From DASUKM01 sp036278735 (GTDB taxonomy: Bacteria; Acidobacteriota; Vicinamibacteria; Vicinamibacterales; 2-12-FULL-66-21): a DNA stretch of 24,366 bases. The number at the start of each line of letters is the position of its first letter. The stretch's first letter is position 1. The stretch is from the NCBI GenBank assembly GCA_036278735.1, contig DASUKM010000007.1:1-24366 (forward strand). The letters are read 5' to 3'. Made by a program: the position numbers and the translations under genes. Below, piece by piece: positions 15,110 to 22,364 of this stretch. Below the pieces are notes generated by a model. The model made no database searches. It saw nothing but the letters and a program-made list of their open reading frames with translations, and had not been told where the DNA came from.

Positions 15110-15160
15110 GCGCGAAAGCGCTACGGCGGACTCGCGGAGCCTTGGCGAAGGCGGTGAGAC
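15110..15160. repeat. Hairpin-rich stretch, possible dispersed repeat
   Basis: Contains GCGC-GAAA-GCGC (15110-15121) and GCCTT-GGCG-AAGGC (15139-15152). Similar GCCTTGGCGAAGGC sequences seem common in genomes of this kind from memory, but only one copy is in this window, so the repeat call is weak. Confidence 0.3.
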
Positions 15161-15170
15161 CCGGCAGCGC

Positions 15171-15199
15171 TTGCGGCGCATCGTCGCTGCCGCTACAAT
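15171..15199 (+). promoter_or_regulatory. Sigma-70-type promoter of tRNA-Glu
   Basis: TTGCGG (15171-15176), a 17-nt spacer and TACAAT (15194-15199). Transcription would start about 10 nt before the mature tRNA end. It is the best two-box promoter in the window. Confidence 0.65.
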
Positions 15200-15216
15200 C
15201 AGAAGTTCCTGTCTGC

Positions 15217-15291
15217 GCCGGTATCGTCTAGGGGTCAGGACACGTGGTTCTCAGCCACGGGACCGGGGTTCGAATCCCCGTACCGGTACCA
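15217..15291 (+). tRNA. tRNA-Glu (anticodon CTC)
   Basis: A 75-nt cloverleaf. The acceptor is GCCGGTA with TACCGGT, with a G-U at the first pair. The D arm begins CGTCTAGGGG. The anticodon stem is CGTGG/CCACG around loop TTCTCAG, with anticodon CTC at 15250-15252. The T arm is CGGGG/CCCCG with loop TTCGAAT. Discriminator A and an encoded CCA end it at 15291. It reads GAG codons, abundant in this GC-rich genome. Confidence 0.97.
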
Positions 15292-15300
15292 ACCAGCCCT

Positions 15301-15321
15301 GTCAGCCCATGAAGGGCTGAC
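15301..15321. terminator. Perfect 8-bp hairpin after tRNA-Glu (family copy B)
   Basis: Arms GTCAGCCC (15301-15308) and GGGCTGAC (15314-15321) enclose loop ATGAA, starting 9 nt after the tRNA 3' end. No U-tract. It is related to the hairpin at 9093-9113. It may end the tRNA transcript or protect its 3' side. Confidence 0.6.
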
Positions 15322-15413
15322 TCACAGATGTGCGTGACGCCCCCGCACTCCCGGATGATTCCGGTGTACCCTTACCAACCAACGCCGGCCCGGTCGCCGG
15401 CACGCATCCTTCC

Positions 15414-17483
15414 ATGATCCGCAAATTCGCCGCGGGGCTGGCGCTCGGCATCGGAGCGGTGCTGATCGTGCTGGCGATCGGCCGCGCCGGGCTGCTTCAG
15501 ACCGCCGAGATGAAGGCGTACGACTGGCGGATGCGCGCAGCCGCCGATGCCAGCTCGGTCGATCGCGACATCGTCCTGGTCGAAATCACCGACACGACGA
15601 TTCGCGATCTCGCGCAGGTCTACGGCCACTGGCCGTGGCCGCGGGTGGCGTTCTCGTCCGTGATCGATTTCCTGCACCGCGCGCCCGCGAAGGTGATCGC
15701 CGTCGATCTGCTGTTCGCCGAGCCCGACCGGGTGAAGGCCTACACGATCGGCGATCAGACGTGGTCCGGGGCCGAGAGCGACGCCGCGCTCGCCGACTCG
15801 ATCAAGGCGGCCGGCAACGTGGTGCTGCTGGCCGACGCGGTCAACGAAGGGGTGCGCGGCGGCGCGGAGACGGGCGCCGCACCCGTGTGGCGCGATCCCG
15901 GCTACCGTCTGGGATCCGCGATCGAAGAGCGGCCGGTGATCCTCCCGCCGCTCCCGCCGCTCGCCTCGGCCGCCATGGCGCTCGGGCACAATTTCCTCGC
16001 GCTCGACGATGACGGGCCGGCGCGGCGGATGGCGCCGTTCGTGCGGCACGGCGAGCGATACCTGCCCTCACTCGGGATCGCCGCCGCGTTCGCCGCCGAT
16101 GGCATCAGGCCCGGCGAGGTCCGTCTCGACGGACGCACGCTCGACGTCCGCGGCCGGCACATTCCGCTCGTGCCGACGAAGGTGACGAGCGTCTATGATC
16201 CGCGCGCCTCGCACGATCAGCTCACGATGCTGATCGACTACCGCGCGCCCGTGATCGTGGACGGGAAGCCGCCGTATCCGACGTACGAACTGCGGCACGT
16301 GTGGTACTCCGAGCAGCAGATGCTCGCCGGCGAGAAGCCGCTCATCGATCCGTCGGCCTTCAGGAACAAGATTGTCTTCATCGGCCTGAACGCGTCGGGG
16401 CTCGGCGACGTGTTCGTGACGCCGTTCGGCTCGCGCGGCACGATGCCGGGCATCCAGCTCCACGCGAGCATGGCCGACAGCGTGCTCGCGAACCGCTTCA
16501 TCCGGCCGGCGCCGCCGGCCTCGCGCGTCGCCTCCGTCGCGATTGCCGCCGCGGGCGTGGGCCTGTTCTCGACGTTCCTGCCGTTTGCGGCGGCGCTCGC
16601 GGCCACGCTCGCCGTGCTCGGCGGCTGGACCTGGCTGACGTTTGCGGCGTTCGAGACGGGGCTGTGGCTGAATCTGGTGCAGCCGGTGTCGGCCGGCGCC
16701 ATCGCGCTCTTCGCCGGCACCGCCTATCGGTACTTCGTCGAGGGGCGCGAGAAGCGCATCGTCAAGCGGCTGTTCGGCCGGTACGTGTCGCGCGACGTGT
16801 ATGCGCAACTGCTCGAGCACCCCGAGCTGGCCGAACTGGGCGGGCGCCGCCGCGACATGACGGTCCTCTTCTCGGACATTCGCGGGTTCACGACGGTGAC
16901 GGAGCGCGGGGAGCCGGAGCACATCGTCGCGCAGCTCAACGAGTACTTTTCGCGTATGGTCGAGGTCGTCTTCCGCCACGGCGGCACCGTCGACAAGTTC
17001 GTCGGCGACATGGTGATGGCGCTGTTCGGGGCGCCGCTCGACGATCCGCGCCACCCCGATCACGCGGTGGAGGCGGCCAGAGACATGATCGCCGAGCTGG
17101 GCGCGCTGAACCGCCGCTGGGCCGAGGAAGGGCGGCCGCAGCTCGACATTGGCATCGGCGTCAATTCCGGCGAGATGATTGCCGGCAACATCGGCTCGTC
17201 GTCGATCATGAGCTACACCGTCATCGGCGACAACGTGAACCTGGGGTCCCGGCTGGAATCGTTGAACAAGGAATACCGGACCCGCATTATCATTAGCGAC
17301 GCAACCCGAACCCGATTGACAGACGCCCACGACGTGCGGCCGCTCGGCGACGTCGTCGTGAAGGGCAAAACCAGGCCCGTGGCGATTTACGAGCTGTGCG
17401 TCCCGGCGCCGCTCGTTCAACCGACGGACGCGACGGCCGCCGCGGCCGCGGGCCACGTCAAGGAGAAGGAACACTCCACATGA
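15414..17483 (+). CDS. CHASE2-domain class III adenylate/guanylate cyclase
   Basis: A 689-aa membrane protein. One N-terminal helix (about 5-25) leads to an extracytoplasmic CHASE2 sensor (about 30-360; WPWPR, AVDLLFAEPD, IVFIGLNASGLGD, TPFG, PGIQLHA). Three helices follow at about 365-440. The cytoplasmic class III cyclase domain holds metal-binding D488 and D532, putative purine-selecting K528 and D606, and transition-state N609 and R613 (GDNVNLGSRLES). K and D favour ATP over GTP, so the product is probably cAMP. The ATG at 15414 is chosen because the upstream extension has no membrane or domain similarity. Its stop overlaps the M48 start (ATGA), and a cyclic-nucleotide-binding channel follows. 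Confidence 0.93.
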   Translation: MIRKFAAGLALGIGAVLIVLAIGRAGLLQTAEMKAYDWRMRAAADASSVDRDIVLVEITDTTIRDLAQVYGHWPWPRVAFSSVIDFLHRAPAKVIAVDLLFAEPDRVKAYTIGDQTWSGAESDAALADSIKAAGNVVLLADAVNEGVRGGAETGAAPVWRDPGYRLGSAIEERPVILPPLPPLASAAMALGHNFLALDDDGPARRMAPFVRHGERYLPSLGIAAAFAADGIRPGEVRLDGRTLDVRGRHIPLVPTKVTSVYDPRASHDQLTMLIDYRAPVIVDGKPPYPTYELRHVWYSEQQMLAGEKPLIDPSAFRNKIVFIGLNASGLGDVFVTPFGSRGTMPGIQLHASMADSVLANRFIRPAPPASRVASVAIAAAGVGLFSTFLPFAAALAATLAVLGGWTWLTFAAFETGLWLNLVQPVSAGAIALFAGTAYRYFVEGREKRIVKRLFGRYVSRDVYAQLLEHPELAELGGRRRDMTVLFSDIRGFTTVTERGEPEHIVAQLNEYFSRMVEVVFRHGGTVDKFVGDMVMALFGAPLDDPRHPDHAVEAARDMIAELGALNRRWAEEGRPQLDIGIGVNSGEMIAGNIGSSSIMSYTVIGDNVNLGSRLESLNKEYRTRIIISDATRTRLTDAHDVRPLGDVVVKGKTRPVAIYELCVPAPLVQPTDATAAAAAGHVKEKEHST

Positions 17484-18622
17484 AGCGACGCTTTCTCGTC
17501 ACCGTGTTCGCGGCCGCCGCGCTGGCGTCGGCCGCCCCGGCGCACGCACAACTCGGCGGCTTCCTGAGCAAGGCGGCGAAGGCCAAGGATGCCGCCGACA
17601 AGATCTCCGATCTCAAGATGTCGGACGCCGACGAACGCAAGCTCGGCGAAGAGGTCAGCCAGAAACTGCGGGACCGGTTCGGCGTCTATCAGGACGCGGC
17701 GGTCACGAAGTACGTCTCGCTGGTCGGCACCGTGCTGGCGCAGGCGAGCAGCCGCCCGAATCTCGACTGGCAGTTCGTCGTGCTCGACACCGACGGCGTG
17801 AACGCCTACGCCGCCCCCGGCGGCATCGTCCACATCACGCGCGGGCTGCTCGGGCTCATCAAGAACGAAGGGGAACTGGCCGACGTGCTCGGCCACGAGA
17901 TTACCCACGTGACCGCCAAGCACACGGTCAAGGCGATTCAGAAGGCGAAGATGGTGCAGCTCGGCGCCGAGGAGACGAAGGGCAATTCCCTGACCGGCGA
18001 GGCGCTGAACCGGCTGTCGCAGGCGGCCTACAACATCCTCTTCGAGAACAAGTTCGATCGGAACGACGAAATGGAAGCGGACCGCGTGGGCATCGCGCTC
18101 GCCAACAAGGTCGGCTACAGCCCTGCGGGGCTCCTCGACGTGCTGAAGCGGCTGGACGCGCGCAACAGCAGCGCGCAGCAGCCCAACGGGCTGTTCGCGT
18201 CGCATCCCGACACGGAAGCCCGCCTGAAGGGGATCGAGAAGACGATCAAGGACGAGAACCTGCACGCGACCGCCACGGTGGCGGCGCGCTACACGGCGCA
18301 CATCACCTGGGACGCGAAGCCGGCTGCGGAGATCCCGACTGTCGACGCGGGCGCGAAAGGACTGGCCGGCGGCTCGTCGTCGCGCGCGAAGGGGGACGAC
18401 AAGGACAAGACCGAAGAGGCGCCGAAGAAGAAGGGGGGGCTGCTCGGGCACCTGAGCCTGTCAGGCGGCAACCAAGCGCAGTCGTCGCAGACGGTCGCCT
18501 CGGCGGGCGGGCGCGCGATCGGCAACGACAACAACGGCAAGGGAGGCGGCAATCCGCGGATCGTCGACGTGCGGATCACCCCGGCCGAGCTGAGCGCGTT
18601 CGAGAAGGGGATCGTCGGGTAG
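17480..18622 (+). CDS. M48-family periplasmic metalloprotease
   Basis: A 380-aa protein. The signal peptide (1-23) ends APAHA-Q, with no lipobox. The M48 domain (about 45-265) has H139-E-I-T-H143 and third zinc ligand E199 in DEMEADRVGI, plus AYAAPGGIVHITRGLL and FASHPDTEARL. Homologues such as BepA and LoiP degrade or help fold outer-membrane proteins. The C-terminal region (about 290-380) is Lys/Gly/Ser-rich and disordered, ending in a conserved-looking IVDVRITPAELSAFEKGIVG segment. AAGGA lies 9 nt before the ATG, which overlaps the cyclase stop. It is co-transcribed with the cyclase and channel; its role in that pairing is unclear. Confidence 0.92.
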   Translation: MKRRFLVTVFAAAALASAAPAHAQLGGFLSKAAKAKDAADKISDLKMSDADERKLGEEVSQKLRDRFGVYQDAAVTKYVSLVGTVLAQASSRPNLDWQFVVLDTDGVNAYAAPGGIVHITRGLLGLIKNEGELADVLGHEITHVTAKHTVKAIQKAKMVQLGAEETKGNSLTGEALNRLSQAAYNILFENKFDRNDEMEADRVGIALANKVGYSPAGLLDVLKRLDARNSSAQQPNGLFASHPDTEARLKGIEKTIKDENLHATATVAARYTAHITWDAKPAAEIPTVDAGAKGLAGGSSSRAKGDDKDKTEEAPKKKGGLLGHLSLSGGNQAQSSQTVASAGGRAIGNDNNGKGGGNPRIVDVRITPAELSAFEKGIVG

Positions 18623-18629
18623 CACCCGA

Positions 18630-20069
18630 ATGCTGCACAATCCGGGTCACATGATCCTGGGCGCCGCGGCGCTGGCCGCGACGCTCGGGGTCATGACCAT
18701 CACGATCAACCGCCACGTCCGGCGGAAGCTCCGCCTGTCCCTCGTCCTCATCGCCGTCTACCTCGGCCTGACGCTGTTCCTGGCGCTGCGGCCGGATCTG
18801 GCGCGCGCGACCGAGTCGCAGCTCCACGATCTCGACAACCTGGCGCTCGCCGCGGCGTTGATCAACGCGCTGGTGATCGCGCTGATCAATCCGCTCCGCA
18901 TCGACCGCATTCCCGATCGGTTTCCGACGATCCTGCAGGACGCGATCGTCATCGGCCTCGTGCTGCTGACGGCGTCGTTCCTGAGCGCCAATCTCGTGCC
19001 CGCCTCCGCCGTCAGCGCGGTGGTGCTCGGCTTCGCGCTGCAGGACACGCTGGGCAACGCGTTCGCGGGGCTCGCGATCCAGAGCGAGAAGCCGTTCCAC
19101 GTGGGGCACTGGATCCGCGTCGGCGACTTCGAGGGGCGCGTCAGCGAGGTCACCTGGCGCGCGACGAAGCTGCGCACGAAAGCAGGGAACTTCGTCGTGG
19201 TGCCGAACAACATCGTCGCGAAGGAGGCGATCATCAACTACTCGGCGCCGGTGATGCCGTCGCGGCTCGACGTCGAGGTCGGCGGCACCTATCTCGTGCC
19301 GCCGAACCAGGCGAAGGCGGCCGTCATGGACGCGATGCGCAGCTGCGCGATCGTGCTCTCCACGCCCGAGCCCGAGGTGCACATCAAGGCGTTCGAGGGA
19401 TCCGCCATCGCGTATCTGGCCCGCTTCTACATCGCGGACTACGAGCAGGAAGAGCGCGCCGTCGACGAGGTCCGGACGGCGATCTACTACGCCATGCAGC
19501 GGCACGGCGTCGAGATCCCGTGGCCGGTTCAGGTGGAGTACTCGCGCGAGTGGCACGAGCCGGATCCCGAAGAGCGGGTCCAGGAACAGGAGCGGCTGCT
19601 CGCCGGCGTCGACCTGTTCGCGGCGCTCTCGCCGGAGCTGCGCCGCGAGATCGCCGCCGCGACCTCGATCGCCCTGTACGCCTCGGGCGAACGGATCGTC
19701 CGGCAGGGAGATCCCGGCGAGTCGATGTTCGTGATCTGCTCGGGGACGGTCAGCGTCGTGCTCGAGCCGGCCAACCACGAAGTCGCGCAGATCCACGACG
19801 GCGGCTATTTCGGCGAGATGTCGCTGCTGACCGGCGATCCGCGATCCGCGACGGTGGTGGCGCGCGGCGACGTCCGGCTCGTCGAGGTGAGCGCCGGGCT
19901 GTTCCGGCGCCTCGGAGCCGAACACCCCGAGGCCATCGAACGCATCGGAGTCGCGGCCGTGACGCGCCGCGCCGAACTCGATCGCGCCCGCACAGCAGCC
20001 GCCGGCGCCGTCGCGATCGAAACGAGCACGCTCCTCACGCGGATGAAGCGGTTCCTTCGACTGACGTAG
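18630..20069 (+). CDS. MscS-family channel with C-terminal cyclic-nucleotide-binding domain
   Basis: A 479-aa protein with about four to five membrane helices in the first 140 residues. The MscS pore and beta domain follow (VVLGFALQDTLGNAFAGLAIQ, HWIRVGDFEGRVSEVTWRATKL, VVVPNNIVAKEAIINYS), to about residue 300. The CNB domain is at about 335-450 (GERIVRQGDPGESMFVICSG; phosphate-binding cassette with E396 in GGYFGEMSLL and R405 in GDPRSATV). MscS-CNB fusions are the bacterial cyclic-nucleotide-gated (bCNG) group. The cassette Glu and Arg are present, so nucleotide binding is plausible. ATG 18630 is 7 nt after the M48 stop; ATG 18651 is an alternative. Likely gated or modulated by the cAMP made by the cyclase two genes upstream. 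Confidence 0.92.
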   Translation: MLHNPGHMILGAAALAATLGVMTITINRHVRRKLRLSLVLIAVYLGLTLFLALRPDLARATESQLHDLDNLALAAALINALVIALINPLRIDRIPDRFPTILQDAIVIGLVLLTASFLSANLVPASAVSAVVLGFALQDTLGNAFAGLAIQSEKPFHVGHWIRVGDFEGRVSEVTWRATKLRTKAGNFVVVPNNIVAKEAIINYSAPVMPSRLDVEVGGTYLVPPNQAKAAVMDAMRSCAIVLSTPEPEVHIKAFEGSAIAYLARFYIADYEQEERAVDEVRTAIYYAMQRHGVEIPWPVQVEYSREWHEPDPEERVQEQERLLAGVDLFAALSPELRREIAAATSIALYASGERIVRQGDPGESMFVICSGTVSVVLEPANHEVAQIHDGGYFGEMSLLTGDPRSATVVARGDVRLVEVSAGLFRRLGAEHPEAIERIGVAAVTRRAELDRARTAAAGAVAIETSTLLTRMKRFLRLT

Positions 20070-20200
20070 GCGTTGGGCTTTAGGCTTTGGGCTTTGGGAG
20101 GGCTTTAAGGCGGCTTTCGCGCGGCTTTAGGGCATGGCAAAGCCCCCGCTCAGGAGTTCCTGCTCTTCCCAAAGCCTAAACCCCAAAGCCCAAAGCCTAC
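20070..20200. repeat. RGGCTTT heptads with perfect 18-bp inverted repeat
   Basis: TAGGCTTTGGGCTTTGGG (20081-20098) has its exact reverse complement at 20182-20199. Between them are degenerate GGCTTT words, a second partial inverse array (CCCAAAGCCTAAA at 20168-20180) and 40 nt of other sequence. It fills the gap between convergent genes. The right arm contains the minus-strand TAG stop of the next gene, and the left array starts at the TAG stop of the channel gene. It is expected to form a long hairpin in either transcript, so it may serve as a bidirectional terminator. Confidence 0.92.
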
Positions 20201-20694
20201 TTCGTCCAGACGAGGACGCGCTCGCCGTCGCGGCCGGTGTGATCGACGATCAGGGTCGGTCCGTAGCGCTCCAGATCCTCCACGGTGAGCTTCAGATCGG
20301 CGAGATCCACGCGGTCGCCGCCGATGTCGATGCGCGTGCCGCGCATCTTCAGCCGCAGCAGCCAGAACGGAATGCTCATCTTGACGACGCGATCCTGGTC
20401 GGGGTCGAAGGCGAGGATGTTCAGCGAGTCGGGCCGGATGGCGCTCGAGGGACGATCCGTGTTCGTGCGCGTCACGTGCCCGCGGTCGTCGAGTTCGATG
20501 AGCGGCTTCTGATCGGCGAACTGGCGGCGGATCGTCTCGAACTCCGCGGCCGCCTTCCTCGTCGTGGTCGAGTGGATGTCGATGTGGGTGCGGGCGAACC
20601 ACAGGCCCGCGGCGGCCAGCGTGATCCCGACGAGCACCGCCAGCGCGAACAGGCCGGCGACCACCCAGATCCAGGTCTTCACCTTGCGGGCCAC
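20197..20694 (-). CDS. Uncharacterised single-TM membrane protein, 165 aa
   Basis: No family recognised. One membrane helix (about 8-31) leads to a domain of about 130 residues with beta-rich segments (LIELDDRGHVTRTNTD, VVKMSIPFWLLRLKMRGTRIDIGG, LKLTVEDLERYGPTLIVDH, ERVLVWTK). The N-in arrangement suggests the domain is extracytoplasmic. Start is GTG with AAAGGA 8 nt upstream, 13 nt after the TPR gene stop, so the two form an operon. Its TAG stop is in the arm of the inverted repeat at 20182-20199. Confidence 0.8.
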   Translation of the reverse strand: MARKVKTWIWVVAGLFALAVLVGITLAAAGLWFARTHIDIHSTTTRKAAAEFETIRRQFADQKPLIELDDRGHVTRTNTDRPSSAIRPDSLNILAFDPDQDRVVKMSIPFWLLRLKMRGTRIDIGGDRVDLADLKLTVEDLERYGPTLIVDHTGRDGERVLVWTK

Positions 20695-20707
20695 GATCGC
20701 GGTCCTT

Positions 20708-21901
20708 TCAGCGAATGTCTTTCGCTTCGTCGACGCAGGTGGGATCGTTCCCCTGCTCGCACAGCGCGACGGCCATCCGCGACTGCCGCCGGGCGGTGTC
20801 GCGATCCCCGCGGCTGAGCGCGAGCTTCCCCAGCTGGAGGTGCGCGCGCCCCTTGATCCAGTGCGCGGCGCTGCCGGCCAGGGCGGCCTCGAGGTCGGTC
20901 GCGGCCGGCTCGCGCCGATCGAGCGCCACGCGCGCCGCCCCGCGCTTGAGGTGCCACAACTCCGACTCGCCAGGAATCTTCGGACGCGTGTCCTCCGCGA
21001 ACATCTCGAGCCCGCGCGTGAGCGCCGCCTCCGCCTCGGCGTAGCGCTTCGCCCGGAGCGAGGTGCCGCCGATCTCGAGCAGGATCAGCCGGTTGCGCGT
21101 GTACATCCGGTTCAACTGCCGCAGCGCGCCGAGCGCGGCGTCGTAGCGCTTCTCGCGATTGTAGATGAGGACGAGCGCGAACAGCGCGTCGGGCCGGACG
21201 TCGCTCGGCGCCTTGGCGGCCTGCTCCATCATCGAGATGCCCTTCTCCTTGCCGCCGCCGAACCCGACCACGTAGGCCATCAGGCGCATCGGCCACGACA
21301 ACGTCGACACGATATAGCGATACGTGCCGACGAGCAGCATGGCGTCCTTGCGCGACGGCGCCAGCTCGAGCGCGGTTTCTCCTTCGTCGTAGCAGCGATG
21401 GGCGGCGCGGAAGCCGTCCATGAGCTTGCCTTCCACGCTGGCGGTATAGGTGGCGTCGAGCCCGAGCGCCGCGGCCAGGTCGTAGTGGGCGCCCGCATCC
21501 CCGGGCGCGGCCTTGACGCGGGCTTCCGCGAGATCGATGGCGCGCTTCACTTCGCGCTGGAACTCGGCCGCGAGCGCCGGCGCCGGCTTGGGCAGGTCCA
21601 CGTGGGAGCGGGTGAAGCCGCCGAGATAATAGTCGACCGTGACGGCGCCGCGCTGGAACAGGATCTCCAGCCACAGCGTCGACGCGAGTGCGCGATGCGC
21701 GTCCGAGTCGTCCGGCGCGGCCGCCACCGTCTCGCGCAGCAGTCGCGCCGATTCGTCGTAATCGAGGTCGTAGGCGAGGTTCGAGGCGTGCTCGATCGCC
21801 TCAGCCGTGCTCTGCGCGCCGGCGGGCGCCCCGAGCAGCGCGACGGCGAGCACGCCCAGCACGGCGACGCGGGTGGCGGCTCTTGGTGAGCGCAGCGTCA
21901 T
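20708..21901 (-). CDS. Exported TPR-repeat protein
   Basis: A 397-aa protein with a signal peptide (about 1-29, ending GAPAGAQ). The rest is alpha-helical with several TPR-like units, for example LAYDLDYDESARLLRETVAAAPDD near 42-65, AIDLAEARVKAAPGDAGAHYDLAAALG, KRYDAALGALRQLNRMYTRN, KRYAEAEAALTRGLEMF and ARVALDRREPAATDLEAALAG. A periplasmic scaffold role is likely; partner unknown. It is co-transcribed with the one-TM protein 13 nt downstream. The start is ATG without Shine-Dalgarno; TATCAT lies 5 nt upstream on the minus strand. Confidence 0.85.
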   Translation of the reverse strand: MTLRSPRAATRVAVLGVLAVALLGAPAGAQSTAEAIEHASNLAYDLDYDESARLLRETVAAAPDDSDAHRALASTLWLEILFQRGAVTVDYYLGGFTRSHVDLPKPAPALAAEFQREVKRAIDLAEARVKAAPGDAGAHYDLAAALGLDATYTASVEGKLMDGFRAAHRCYDEGETALELAPSRKDAMLLVGTYRYIVSTLSWPMRLMAYVVGFGGGKEKGISMMEQAAKAPSDVRPDALFALVLIYNREKRYDAALGALRQLNRMYTRNRLILLEIGGTSLRAKRYAEAEAALTRGLEMFAEDTRPKIPGESELWHLKRGAARVALDRREPAATDLEAALAGSAAHWIKGRAHLQLGKLALSRGDRDTARRQSRMAVALCEQGNDPTCVDEAKDIR

Positions 21902-21975
21902 CGGACTATGATAACGGGTCAGCGCTGCGACGTTTTTCGGGACGGTGCGTCCTGCCCGCCCCGCGTGTGTGAAAA

Positions 21976-21990
21976 CCGGGCCCTGCCCGG
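21976..21990 (+). promoter_or_regulatory. Hairpin upstream of the small AT-hook gene
   Basis: Arms CCGGGC and GCCCGG around loop CCT, 7 nt before the AGGAGG ribosome-binding site. It could modulate translation of the following gene. No known riboswitch or leader recognised. Confidence 0.3.
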
Positions 21991-22008
21991 CTGGACGAGG
22001 AGGATTGC

Positions 22009-22338
22009 ATGCCCCGCGGTCGACCCCGGAAGAAACCGGAGGATGTGTTCATCAAGTCTGCCGAGCTGATCGGCTGGGCGCTCGGCGGCATCGAACGCGA
22101 GATTGCCGAGACGCGCGAGAGGCTGAAGGCGCTCACGTCGCAGGCCGAGCGCCTGCGGGCCCGCGTCGGTTCGCGGGTGAAGGGTCGCGGCCCCGCGGCT
22201 GCCGCCTCGTTCGACGAGCCCGGGATCACCGGCGCCGCTCCCAAACGCCGCCGTCGTCACATGTCCGCGGAAGCCCGCAAGCGCATCTCCGACATGATGC
22301 GGAAACGCTGGGCCGAACGGAAGAAAGCCAAGAGTTAG
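22009..22338 (+). CDS. Small basic AT-hook-like protein
   Basis: A 109-aa, strongly basic, soluble protein. The N-terminal RGRPRKK matches an AT-hook core (GRP flanked by Arg/Lys). An amphipathic helix follows (about 14-52, with REIAETRERLKALTSQAERLR) that may dimerise. A low-complexity linker ends in KRRRRHMSAEARKRISDMM and a final WAERKKAKS basic tail. It probably binds DNA or RNA as a nucleoid-type or regulatory factor; no function is established. It has the strongest Shine-Dalgarno in the window, AGGAGG at 21998-22003 with a 5-nt spacer, so high expression is likely. Its TAG stop is in the arm of the inverted repeat at 22335-22364. Confidence 0.85.
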   Translation: MPRGRPRKKPEDVFIKSAELIGWALGGIEREIAETRERLKALTSQAERLRARVGSRVKGRGPAAAASFDEPGITGAAPKRRRRHMSAEARKRISDMMRKRWAERKKAKS

Positions 22339-22364
22339 GCTTTACGCTCGAGCCTAAAGCCTAA
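22335..22364. terminator. Perfect 10-bp inverted repeat holding both convergent stop codons
   Basis: TTAGGCTTTA (22335-22344) pairs with TAAAGCCTAA (22355-22364); the 10-nt loop contains the palindrome GCTCGAGC. The plus-strand TAG stop (22336-22338) is in the left arm and the minus-strand TAG stop (22361-22363) in the right arm. The words match the RGGCTTT array at 20070-20200. Confidence 0.75.

Noticed and set aside
13544..15181. Minus-strand frame of 545 codons beginning with Ser/Pro/His-rich repeats
   Set aside because: The repeats are the translated GGCGGAT array, and the rest is out of frame with the M23 gene. No independent evidence of coding.
15217..15223. Unusual G-U first acceptor pair in tRNA-Glu as a sign of degeneration
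   Set aside because: A G-U first pair occurs in functional bacterial tRNA-Glu genes as far as I recall. All other stems are intact and a good promoter is present.
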